From assembly GCF_020091405.1 (NCBI RefSeq), contig NZ_CP081903.1:3100501-3164500 (forward strand): DNA of 64,000 bases, written 5' to 3'. Shown here one piece after another: positions 37,401 to 44,222 of the stretch. Below the pieces are notes generated by a model, which saw only the letters and a program-made list of their open reading frames with translations, did no database searches and was not told the origin of the DNA. The DNA comes from Bacteroides cellulosilyticus. Its GTDB lineage: Bacteria > Bacteroidota > Bacteroidia > Bacteroidales > Bacteroidaceae. Every line of letters starts with the position of its first letter. Position 1 is the stretch's first letter. The position numbers were made by a program, and so were the translations under genes.

Positions 37401-38346
37401 CGGTTTCCGACCAACTTCCTAATTCTTTTCGGGCATCGTATTCCTCACCGTCAAACTCATTGTTACTGCGGATGGGACCGTCGGCTGTCAGTTTCCAGTT
37501 CGTGTCTGTGGCAATCGTTTCCCGGCTGCCGTCCGTATATTCTACGATCAGGTTCATCCGGACTTTTGGATAGCCGAAGTTATGGATTTTATAAGTGCGA
37601 TAGTTCTGGCGCATGAAGTGGTATCGTCCGTTTCCGAGCGTAATACCTATGGCATTATCCGCCTGTGAGCGAAGCAGACTTGTTACATCATAGCTGTTGT
37701 AAAGTACGGTTTTCCGGTAGTCGGTAGGAGCGGGAGCCAGTACAAGGTCACCGACCCGTTTGCCGTTGATGAGGCATTCGTAAACTCCCAGTCCGCTGAT
37801 GTGCAGGGTTGCCTCTTTTATTGCTTTGCTGAGGTTGAATTCTTTGCGTACATACCGGGCGGACAGGCGTGAAAACATGGTTTCACTATCCCAGGGCATA
37901 GGTCTGTCCGTACCAATCCAACGTCCTTTCCAACGAGTTTCTCCCATCAGTCCCATTCCCCAGAAAGCAGGCTCGCTCCAGGCGCTCTCACCTGTACCGG
38001 TTGTTACCTGTACTTTCCAATAATAACGCTTGTTGGGTTGTAAAGAGGGACCTTGGTAGCTTATCCAAATGGACGCATCAGAGCGTACCTCGCCTGAATC
38101 CCACACGTCTGCCCGATTCTTGCTTAGAAGTTCCGGGGAGGACGCAACGAGCAGGCGGTAAGTTGTCTGCATCACATTGCGTTGCCCGCTTTGGAGCCGC
38201 CAGCTGAAACGCGGTTGAGGGGTATCCAGACCTAAAGGATTAGTCAGTTGTTCCGTGCGAAGGTCTGTTATGGAAAGAGTATCGCTCTGTGCTGTTTGGA
38301 TAAACAGACAACACAGAGCGATCAGTATGATTACTTTTTTCTTCAT
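34477..38346 (-). CDS. GH78 alpha-L-rhamnosidase fused to a C-terminal BNR/sialidase-like propeller
   Basis: 1289 residues, signal peptide about 1-21. Residues to about 925 form a complete GH78 rhamnosidase: N-terminal sandwich (TEQLTNPLGLDTPQPRFSWR), binding module, and the catalytic (alpha/alpha)6 barrel with CPQRDERQPWLGD (general-acid Glu about 493) and GATTIWELWNG (Glu about 793), then a C-terminal sandwich. From about 935 a second unit begins (LEDDFICRKPPFPESHAATI), with Asp-box motifs SKDGGKTW, SDDEGKTW and SEDNGETW, as in BNR/sialidase-fold proteins. Such propellers include sialidases and rhamnose-glucuronate-acting enzymes. The two units are joined without a new signal peptide, so this appears to be one bifunctional exported protein. 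Second gene of the operon. Confidence 0.92.
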   Translation of the reverse strand: MKKKVIILIALCCLFIQTAQSDTLSITDLRTEQLTNPLGLDTPQPRFSWRLQSGQRNVMQTTYRLLVASSPELLSKNRADVWDSGEVRSDASIWISYQGPSLQPNKRYYWKVQVTTGTGESAWSEPAFWGMGLMGETRWKGRWIGTDRPMPWDSETMFSRLSARYVRKEFNLSKAIKEATLHISGLGVYECLINGKRVGDLVLAPAPTDYRKTVLYNSYDVTSLLRSQADNAIGITLGNGRYHFMRQNYRTYKIHNFGYPKVRMNLIVEYTDGSRETIATDTNWKLTADGPIRSNNEFDGEEYDARKELGSWSETGYDDSTWLQAERVSIPSGYLRGQTIPGIKVVEKVNPRTIRKSANGYILDMGQNMVGWLRIRVKGNAGDSVRLRFAETLQPDGELYTANLRSAKVTDLYILKGEGIEEWAPRFVYHGFRYVEVSEFPGTPTLANFTGEVVNDDMPLTGTFECDNPILNQLVKNAFWGIRGNYKGIPLDCPQRDERQPWLGDHTNGALGESFLMENGPLYAKWMDDIRDAQREDGCIPDVVPAYYYYYTDNVTWPSTFIFISNMLYEQYGNPEAICKHYPAMKQWMEHIRTEFMNQSHIITRDRYGDWCLPPESPELIHSKDPARITDGKLIATAYYYKLLQYMIKFAQLQLDMPHTPDIAGQLHHQQLAEDIQEYRKLAEHVKEGFNKTFWNQEKQYYSNNTVTANLLPLAFDMVPDTEKETVARQIIHKTIDYYNATIQCGVIGVQWLMRELVRMGRTDVAYVLATHTKYPGWGYMAANGATTIWELWNGNTADPAMNSGNHVMLLGDFLPYCYQHLAGIRNAAPGFKEIRMKPAFELEEVGFIRASHITPYGKVTSDWSQTATGYSWEISVPANSTATIWLPNADTSALTENGKPLKQSEGLQILRQKDGYTVCKIGSGNYNFQIKKNISYGKGRKGLLEDDFICRKPPFPESHAATIVEGRRGIVAAWFGGTKEKNPDCCIWVSRKTKTGWTEPQMVADGVLDGTKYACWNPVLTETPKGELQLYYKIGVNVAGWSGHVVTSKDGGKTWSKSRALPEGFLGPIKNKPVWIGKRMICPSSTEDENGWRIHFEISDDEGKTWRKIGPITASEIVETDQVKFSNQKHKTIQVIQPTILTHKDGKLQALCRTQNNGSVATTWSEDNGETWSPVTFIDLPNNNSGIDGITLKDGRHLLVYNHYRYIKGKRKERTPINVAISDDGMHWKAAVVLEDSPINQYSYPSVIQGKDGKIHIVYTWRRQRIKYACLDPQQVEVTSFEEAGWKE

Positions 38347-38367
38347 ACACCAGCGGTATTATATACC

Positions 38368-39972
38368 TTATAAATCGATGTTCAAAGCTTTGGTTGCCGA
38401 ATTATTATAAGTCTTCCCGTTTACTTTCAGGTCTTTGGCCTGCTTCACCTGCAATGCTGTGCCTTTGGTATCTATCTTCACGTTCTCTATAGAAACATTC
38501 TCAGCCTGGCTGATAACAATACCTTGCTTGGCGTCCGTAACAACTACATCCTTTACGTGTACATTACGGATAGGCATTTCAGGCAGTCCATTGAAGAACA
38601 TAGCACGTCCTACACTTCTGCAAGTAACATTTGTGATATGGATATCACGGAAAGCGGGAGTTTTTTCCGTTACAGGAGGAACGGATGATTTCATTCTGCC
38701 TTCCAGGTCATCTTCCGTTTCTTCACCGGCACCTTTACCGCCATAGAACAAGTCGAACAACAAGGCTTCGTGCGGGATATCAATCATATTGATGTTATGA
38801 ATATAGATACCTTCTACTACACCGCCACGTCCGCGGGTACTCTTGAAGCGTAAACCTACATCCGTACCCAGGAAAGTACAGTCGGTTACATAGACGTTCT
38901 TTACGCCACCCGACATTTCGCTACCTACTACGAAACCACCGTGACCGTGCAATACGGTGTTATTTTTTACAATCACATTCTGACATGGTTCGCCGCGTCT
39001 GCGACCGTCTTCATCTTTTCCCGATTTGATACAGATAGCATCGTCACCGGCATCAAAGATATTGTTGACAATCAACGCGTTCTTGCAAGATTCCAAGTCC
39101 AGTGCATCACCATTCTGGGAGTACCAGGGGTTAAAAACCTTCACATTGTGAATTGTGATATGCTCGCATGACAACGGGTGCAGACACCAGCTGGGAGAGT
39201 TCTTGAAAGTTACACCTTCCAATAATACTTTTTTACTCTTAACGATATTCAGCAATACGGGACGCAGCCACGGGCGGATTTCATTCCATTCCTCATCCGT
39301 ATTAATGCCTTCCGGGTTATTGAAATCTTTAGTAGCCATAGCGCCTTTCAGTGCACCGGCAGTGGGATACCAGATGCTACCGGATGCATCGACTACACCT
39401 CCTGAACTTACCAGGCTACTCCATTGGCCCGCAGTCAGTTTGCCTTTTTTTACCGGACGCCAGCTATCACCTGAGCCATCGAATACACCATGTCCCGTAA
39501 TCGCTATATTCTCAGCATTCCATGCTGAAATAGGAGATTGGCAACGGCGGGTATCCAAACCCTCAAAAGATGTTTTAATAATAGGATAAGCCTCGAAATC
39601 ATCTGTGAACAACACCAGGGCGTTCATTTCAGTATATAGATTGACGTTGCTCAGTAACTCGATAGGGCCGGTCAGCCACAAGCCTTCGGGAATAACAACT
39701 TTACCGCCACCTTTGGCATTTACTGCCTTTATAGCGTCGTTGATAGCTTTGGTATTCAGTACGATGCCATCTCCTTTAGCGCCAAAATCTACAATATTGA
39801 CTGTATAATCCGGAAAAGCGGGTTGTTCCACTTTCGGCATATTGAAGGGTAAATTCTCATAGATACTTTCATCTATATAATTTCCGTTTTGGGCATTTAC
39901 CGTACTTTGTGCAGGTAACAACGGAAGGGCCAGTGCAACAAGCACCCATAGTTTTTTGATAAATGTGTTCAT
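38368..39972 (-). CDS. GH28 polygalacturonase-type glycoside hydrolase
   Basis: 534 residues, signal peptide about 1-28. Parallel beta-helix with GH28 signatures: VDFGAKGDGIVLNTKAINDA at the start; NGDALDLES (Asp, about 289), DAGDDAICIKSGKD (paired Asp, about 307), GHGGFVVGSEMSGG (His, about 342) and RFKSTRGRGG. These match the N-x-D, D-D, G-H-G and R-I-K positions of polygalacturonases. It cleaves galacturonic acid or rhamnose-linked galacturonic acid in pectin; exo or endo is not decided. First gene of the operon, 21 bp before the GH78 fusion. Confidence 0.95.
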   Translation of the reverse strand: MNTFIKKLWVLVALALPLLPAQSTVNAQNGNYIDESIYENLPFNMPKVEQPAFPDYTVNIVDFGAKGDGIVLNTKAINDAIKAVNAKGGGKVVIPEGLWLTGPIELLSNVNLYTEMNALVLFTDDFEAYPIIKTSFEGLDTRRCQSPISAWNAENIAITGHGVFDGSGDSWRPVKKGKLTAGQWSSLVSSGGVVDASGSIWYPTAGALKGAMATKDFNNPEGINTDEEWNEIRPWLRPVLLNIVKSKKVLLEGVTFKNSPSWCLHPLSCEHITIHNVKVFNPWYSQNGDALDLESCKNALIVNNIFDAGDDAICIKSGKDEDGRRRGEPCQNVIVKNNTVLHGHGGFVVGSEMSGGVKNVYVTDCTFLGTDVGLRFKSTRGRGGVVEGIYIHNINMIDIPHEALLFDLFYGGKGAGEETEDDLEGRMKSSVPPVTEKTPAFRDIHITNVTCRSVGRAMFFNGLPEMPIRNVHVKDVVVTDAKQGIVISQAENVSIENVKIDTKGTALQVKQAKDLKVNGKTYNNSATKALNIDL

Positions 39973-39988
39973 CCGTGATACTATATTT

Positions 39989-40030
39989 AGTTATAAGTTA
40001 TTAGTTATCAGTTATTCGTTGTTAACTAAC
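39989..40030. repeat. Heptamer run in the GH28 leader
   Basis: AGTTATA, AGTTATT, AGTTATC, AGTTATT, then the degenerate CGTTGTT and AACTAAC, run without gaps. The same AGTTATT unit occurs at 33155-33175. It lies just before the GH28 start (minus strand). Confidence 0.65.
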
Positions 40031-40062
40031 AGGCTTCTTCAACTTCTCATTTTCTTTCCTTT

Positions 40063-40117
40063 TTTATTATCCTCCCGCAAGCGGCTCTCCCGAGTGGCCT
40101 GCGAAAGAAATAATAAA
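40063..40117. promoter_or_regulatory. Hairpin in the GH28 leader
   Basis: TTTATTAT (40063-40070) and ATAATAAA (40110-40117) are complementary, enclosing shorter complementary pieces CGCA (40076-40079) and TGCG (40100-40103). A G+C-rich knob in an A+T-rich leader; possible cis-acting RNA structure. Confidence 0.35.
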
Positions 40118-40183
40118 TGATTCATGTTAACCTAATTCTAACCTTAAATAAATATTATGAAAAAACCTCTTAATTACCGGTTG

Positions 40184-40191
40184 CAAATGTA
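40184..40191 (-). promoter_or_regulatory. Candidate -7 box for the GH28 operon
   Basis: TACATTTG on the minus strand, identical to the box before the susC operon at 25512-25519. It would give a leader of about 205 nt. No -33 element at the right distance, as for an activator-dependent promoter. Confidence 0.5.
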
Positions 40192-40351
40192 TCGGGCTTT
40201 AGCTAAAACCATGTGCACAATTTGTTGGTTTAGGTGGATTTTTTGTGGTTTTGTCCTTTTCTTTGCACACTTTCGGGCTTTTTATGCAGAAAGTTCATAT
40301 CTTTAAATAAGATAGGCGGCATTTCAGCATAGCAAAAATGAGCAAGCTTAT

Positions 40352-40382
40352 TTTGCTATGCGTTCAATTTGCACTATCTTTG
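40352..40382 (+). promoter_or_regulatory. Promoter of fabI
   Basis: TTTG (40352-40355), 19 bp, then TATCTTTG (40375-40382): a full Bacteroides primary-sigma promoter. It gives a leader of about 110 nt. Confidence 0.85.
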
Positions 40383-40498
40383 CAGCCTCAAAATAGTAAA
40401 CGTGGTGATAAGATGCAAGTTGATGAGGAGGCGAACAATAAGAGCAATTTCCTTGTTGATTTGTTTATTAGATACCCGTCAACTTTAATATTATAGGT

Positions 40499-41356
40499 AT
40501 GAGTTACAATTTGTTGAAAGGAAAAAGAGGCATTATTTTCGGTGCTCTGAATGAGCAGTCCATTGCCTGGAAAGTAGCTGAAAAAGCAGTAGAAGAAGGT
40601 GCAACGATCACCTTATCAAACACTCCGGTAGCAGTTCGTATGGGCGAAGTTTCCGCACTGGCAGATAAATTGAAATGTGAAGTTATCCCCGCTGACGCAA
40701 CCAGCGTAGAAGATTTGGAAAATGTATTCAAACGCTCCATGGAAGTTTTGGGCGGACCGATTGATTTTGTGCTTCACTCCATTGGTATGTCTCCGAATGT
40801 TCGCAAGAAACGTACATATGATGATTTGGATTATGATATGCTGGGTAAGACGCTTGATATTTCCGCAGTGTCTTTCCATAAGATGATACAGGCTGCCAAA
40901 AAGCTGAATGCAATTGCCGATTACGGTTCAATCCTTGCATTGAGTTATGTGGCTGCGCAACGTACATTCTATGGATACAATGATATGGCAGATGCAAAAG
41001 CTTTGCTGGAATCCATTGCACGCAGTTTCGGTTATATCTATGGCCGCGAACATAATGTACGTGTCAATACCATTTCACAGTCTCCGACTATGACTACTGC
41101 CGGTTCCGGTGTGAAGGGTATGGATAAGCTGTTCGACTTTGCCAACCGCATGTCTCCGCTGGGCAATGCTTCAGCCGACGAATGTGCTGATTATTGCATC
41201 GTAATGTTCTCCGACCTGACCCGTAAGGTAACCATGCAGAACTTATTCCATGACGGTGGTTTCTCCAGCGTGGGTATGAGCTTGCGTGCCATGGCTACTT
41301 ATGAAAAAGGACTGGATGAATATATGGATGAGAATGGAAACATTATATATGGTTAA
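40499..41356 (+). CDS. fabI: Enoyl-[acyl-carrier-protein] reductase (NADH)
   Basis: 285 residues; cytoplasmic short-chain dehydrogenase-type enzyme for the last step of each fatty-acid elongation cycle. The N-terminal nucleotide-binding GIIFGALNEQSIAWKVAEKA corresponds to the GVAS-SIA motif of FabI. LSYVAAQRTFYGYNDMADAK aligns with the E. coli active-site segment, giving Tyr150, Tyr160 and Lys167. VNTISQSPTMTTAGSGVKG is the substrate-binding loop. It is about 20 residues longer than E. coli FabI, with the extra part at the C terminus. Driven by its own strong promoter and followed by a large heptamer hairpin. Confidence 0.94.
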   Translation: MSYNLLKGKRGIIFGALNEQSIAWKVAEKAVEEGATITLSNTPVAVRMGEVSALADKLKCEVIPADATSVEDLENVFKRSMEVLGGPIDFVLHSIGMSPNVRKKRTYDDLDYDMLGKTLDISAVSFHKMIQAAKKLNAIADYGSILALSYVAAQRTFYGYNDMADAKALLESIARSFGYIYGREHNVRVNTISQSPTMTTAGSGVKGMDKLFDFANRMSPLGNASADECADYCIVMFSDLTRKVTMQNLFHDGGFSSVGMSLRAMATYEKGLDEYMDENGNIIYG

Positions 41357-41436
41357 ATGAAGAATTAGGAATGAAGAATGAAGAATCAGGCTGCGCTGTT
41401 GCGTTGCATGGAAATTCTTCATTCCTAATTCTTCAT
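41357..41436. repeat. Heptamer-built inverted repeat after fabI
   Basis: Perfect 23-bp arms (41357-41379 and 41414-41436) made of GAATGAA-type heptamers (four on the left from 41362, three on the right from 41414). The 34-nt loop carries GGCTGCGC at 41389-41396. The arm begins directly after the fabI stop codon, so it may end the transcript. Confidence 0.9.
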
Positions 41437-41455
41437 CTTTAATTATCGCAAAACA

Positions 41456-42160
41456 TTGGAAACAGCTCTTTATCTTTTGCCCGTCACTTTGGGTGATACA
41501 CCGATTGAAACGGTGTTGCCTTCTTATAATAAGGAGATCATACTTGGGATTAGTCACTTCATAGTAGAGGATGTGCGTTCTGCACGCCGCTTTCTGAAGA
41601 AGGTGGACCGGGAAATAGATATTGATACACTGACTTTTTACCCGCTGAACAAGCATACATCACCTGAAGATATTTCAGGATATCTGAAACCGTTGATGGC
41701 GGGATTGTCTATGGGAGTGATTTCCGAAGCCGGCTGTCCGGCAGTCGCTGACCCGGGAGCGGATGTAGTGGCGATTGCTCAACGGAAGAATCTGAAAGTA
41801 GTGCCCTTGGTGGGACCTTCTTCAATCATTCTTTCTGTCATGGGGTCAGGCTTCAACGGGCAAAGTTTTGCTTTCCACGGTTACCTTCCTATTGAGCCGG
41901 GCGAGCGTGCCAAAAAAATAAGGACTCTGGAGCAGCGGGTTTATGCCGAACACCAGACTCAACTATTCATTGAAACACCTTACCGCAATAATAAAATGGT
42001 GGAAGACATCTTGCAAAATTGTCGTCCGCAAACCAAACTCTGTATTGCTGCGAACATTACGTGTGAGGGAGAATATATCAAAACCAAGACAGTGAAGGAG
42101 TGGCAGGGAAAAGTGCCCGATCTTTCTAAAATTCCTTGTATTTTTCTCTTGTACAAATAA
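41456..42160 (+). CDS. SAM-dependent methyltransferase, tetrapyrrole-methylase fold (RsmI-like)
   Basis: 234 residues. Fold features are ALYLLPVTLGDTPIETVLP at the start, MGVISEAGCPAVADPGADVV (the GxPxxxDPG-like loop), VVPLVGPSSIILSVMGSGF and FAFHGYLP, and FIETPYRNNKMVEDIL, all as in RsmI, the enzyme that 2'-O-methylates C1402 of 16S rRNA. It is shorter than RsmI and may be a paralogue with another target. The start appears to be TTG at 41456; there is no in-frame ATG upstream before the hairpin. Its 3' end overlaps the convergent gene by 35 nt. Confidence 0.85.
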   Translation: METALYLLPVTLGDTPIETVLPSYNKEIILGISHFIVEDVRSARRFLKKVDREIDIDTLTFYPLNKHTSPEDISGYLKPLMAGLSMGVISEAGCPAVADPGADVVAIAQRKNLKVVPLVGPSSIILSVMGSGFNGQSFAFHGYLPIEPGERAKKIRTLEQRVYAEHQTQLFIETPYRNNKMVEDILQNCRPQTKLCIAANITCEGEYIKTKTVKEWQGKVPDLSKIPCIFLLYK

Positions 42161-43244
42161 CATCCTTCAGGTGCTCATATTCGTTTTCAAAGCAGCAGCT
42201 GAAGAAGTTCTTGCCTAAATTATGCTCTATTTGTTGGAAAGTCCAAAGCTTTCCGTCTTTTACCTGCTTGTCCCGTAGAAGATTGTCGTCTTCTACCTCA
42301 AGAATGAAAAGATAGATCAGCCGGTTCGTCACTTTATTCTCAAAGTGATACATGATATTGAATTGTAAATCTTGTATCGGTGCTTGTGGAAAAGCTTGTC
42401 TCACAAGCCGGACGATGCCTTGTTCCAGGGTTTCTCCATATAAGAGATAACATTCCATGGGTATATCAGTCTTCCCTCGGTCGAGAATACAACGTTGGGG
42501 GCGTGGACGAAGATACAACATACCGTTATGAGATACAGCGATACGGACTACCGGATTGATATATTCATTTTTCTTGTTGATAGCATCCACTGCCAGGCTT
42601 CTGCCAATCACATCCCCTTTGGTATTAACAATGGGCACGAAAGCTGTGTGCTCCATCACTTGATTGAAATAGAGGATTCCGAACTGATTGAATAATATAC
42701 TCAGAATAAATACAGCTGGCGGACAATACCGGAATAAAACATCCCTGGAAGTTTCACTTAAGGGACCAGGTAACAGAATTGTGATGAAGACTCCCAGGAA
42801 ATGAAGAAAAGCGATGATGACAACTACCCGTGTTGTTACAATGGCAGACTCTGCCCCTTGCGCAAAAAGTTGTTTGCAACATTTCTGTGACTGGGAAATC
42901 TGGTGAGCGAGAAATCTTTTCCTGTTCAGGAAGATAATAACTACGGGTATGAGAGTACTGATCTCCAATGTCAGTGGAAACATTTCACGGGAACTGCAAT
43001 CACCGAAGATTAAAGTGGTCAGACTCAAAAGCAAGAGCATTCCGGTAGTGCAATAAAGTAGGAAATTGGGGATTCTTGCTCCTTTTCCCCATAAGGTATA
43101 TAAACTATAAAGAGCCCCTACACCTGCACCAATGTAGATGGAAATGTCTTGGGTTATAAATTCGCACAATATAATAGATACGATAACCGGGATAAATCCC
43201 AAAGACATATTAAACTTAGATGATAGAACTCCTTTTTTTGACAT
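42126..43244 (-). CDS. Membrane protein with degenerate Nudix-like domain
   Basis: 372 residues. The first 200 contain about six membrane helices (FIPVIVSIILCEFI, IYIGAGVGALYSLYTLW, FLLYCTTGMLLLLSLTTLIFG, LIPVVIIFL, VVVIIAFLHFLGVFITILLPG, AVFILSILFNQFGILYF). The cytoplasmic remainder starts FVPIVNTKGDVIGRSLAVDA and continues VVRIAVSHNGMLYLRPRPQ, the opening of a Nudix domain of the isopentenyl-isomerase-like type. Where the Nudix box should read REAxEELG it has EQGIVRLVRQAFPQ, so the metal-binding Glu residues are missing. Probably a non-catalytic, membrane-held nucleotide or ligand sensor; role unknown. It overlaps the methyltransferase gene by 35 nt at the 3' ends. Confidence 0.75.
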   Translation of the reverse strand: MSKKGVLSSKFNMSLGFIPVIVSIILCEFITQDISIYIGAGVGALYSLYTLWGKGARIPNFLLYCTTGMLLLLSLTTLIFGDCSSREMFPLTLEISTLIPVVIIFLNRKRFLAHQISQSQKCCKQLFAQGAESAIVTTRVVVIIAFLHFLGVFITILLPGPLSETSRDVLFRYCPPAVFILSILFNQFGILYFNQVMEHTAFVPIVNTKGDVIGRSLAVDAINKKNEYINPVVRIAVSHNGMLYLRPRPQRCILDRGKTDIPMECYLLYGETLEQGIVRLVRQAFPQAPIQDLQFNIMYHFENKVTNRLIYLFILEVEDDNLLRDKQVKDGKLWTFQQIEHNLGKNFFSCCFENEYEHLKDVICTREKYKEF

Positions 43245-43301
43245 TGCAAACTTTATTTTGTCGTTATCTCATAGATAACAAATAAGTAGAGCAATTGGTT
43301 T

Positions 43302-44171
43302 TTACTTCGTTTCTTTTTTGTAAAACTGTACCTGTTTTTCGGCATGAAAAGAAGAACGCACCAAAGGTGCACTTTCTACCTGATCAAATCCTTTTGCCAG
43401 ACCGGTTTCTTTGTAAGAAGCGAATTGTGCGGGAGTAACGTATTCTGCCACAGGGTAATGTTTATGTGAAGGTTGCAAGTACTGCCCGATGGTCAGGATT
43501 TGACATCCTGCACGGCGCAAGTCATCCATCAGTTCTTCCACTTCTTCCGGAGTTTCGCCTAATCCTACCATGATTCCTGATTTTGCTGTGACTCCGCTGT
43601 CGGCTATCTGGCGTATTACTTCCAGGCTTGTTTCGTAGCGGGCTGCACTACGTACCAGTGGAGTGATGCGTTTCACCGTTTCCATATTGTGGGAGATAAT
43701 TTCCGGTTGTGCTTCAATGACCTGGGATACCAATTCTTTTCTTCCTTGAAAGTCGGGGATCAGCACCTCGATGGTAGTTTCCGGATTGAGGCGTTTGATT
43801 TCGCGTATGGTGCATGCCCAATGTGCAGCGCCGAGGTCCGGTAGATCATCCCGGTCTACGGAAGTGATGACAGCATGGGACAGTTTCATCAAGGCTATGG
43901 ATTCCGCCACATGGGTAGGCTCTTCCATATCTAATGGAAGCGGTTTACCTGTCTGTGTATTACAGAATTTGCAGCAACGGGTACAGATGTCACCGCCTAT
44001 CATGAAGGTGGCAGTCCCTTTACCCCAACATTCTCCCATATTAGGGCAACGTCCGCTACTGCAAATGGTATGCAGGCAGTGGGATTCAACTATACGTTTG
44101 GTTTCGGTATACCGTTCATTGGCTCCAATACTTATTTTGAGCCATTCGGGTTTGCGTACTCTGTCTTTCAT
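43302..44171 (-). CDS. lipA: Lipoyl synthase
   Basis: 289 residues; radical SAM enzyme that inserts two sulfurs into octanoyl groups bound to lipoyl domains. Auxiliary-cluster cysteines C37, C42 and C48 (CSSGRCPNMGEC) and the radical SAM cluster C63, C67 and C70 (CTRCCKFC) are all present. The C-terminal RSSFHAEK supplies the serine ligand of the auxiliary cluster. Length is normal for the family. It lies 51 bp after the dipeptidyl peptidase gene on the same strand, probably in one transcript though functionally unrelated. Confidence 0.97.
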   Translation of the reverse strand: MKDRVRKPEWLKISIGANERYTETKRIVESHCLHTICSSGRCPNMGECWGKGTATFMIGGDICTRCCKFCNTQTGKPLPLDMEEPTHVAESIALMKLSHAVITSVDRDDLPDLGAAHWACTIREIKRLNPETTIEVLIPDFQGRKELVSQVIEAQPEIISHNMETVKRITPLVRSAARYETSLEVIRQIADSGVTAKSGIMVGLGETPEEVEELMDDLRRAGCQILTIGQYLQPSHKHYPVAEYVTPAQFASYKETGLAKGFDQVESAPLVRSSFHAEKQVQFYKKETK

Positions 44172-44222
44172 GATAGAAATAAAGAAATCTGATCTATGTA
44201 ATCTGTGGTGAACTTTATGATC

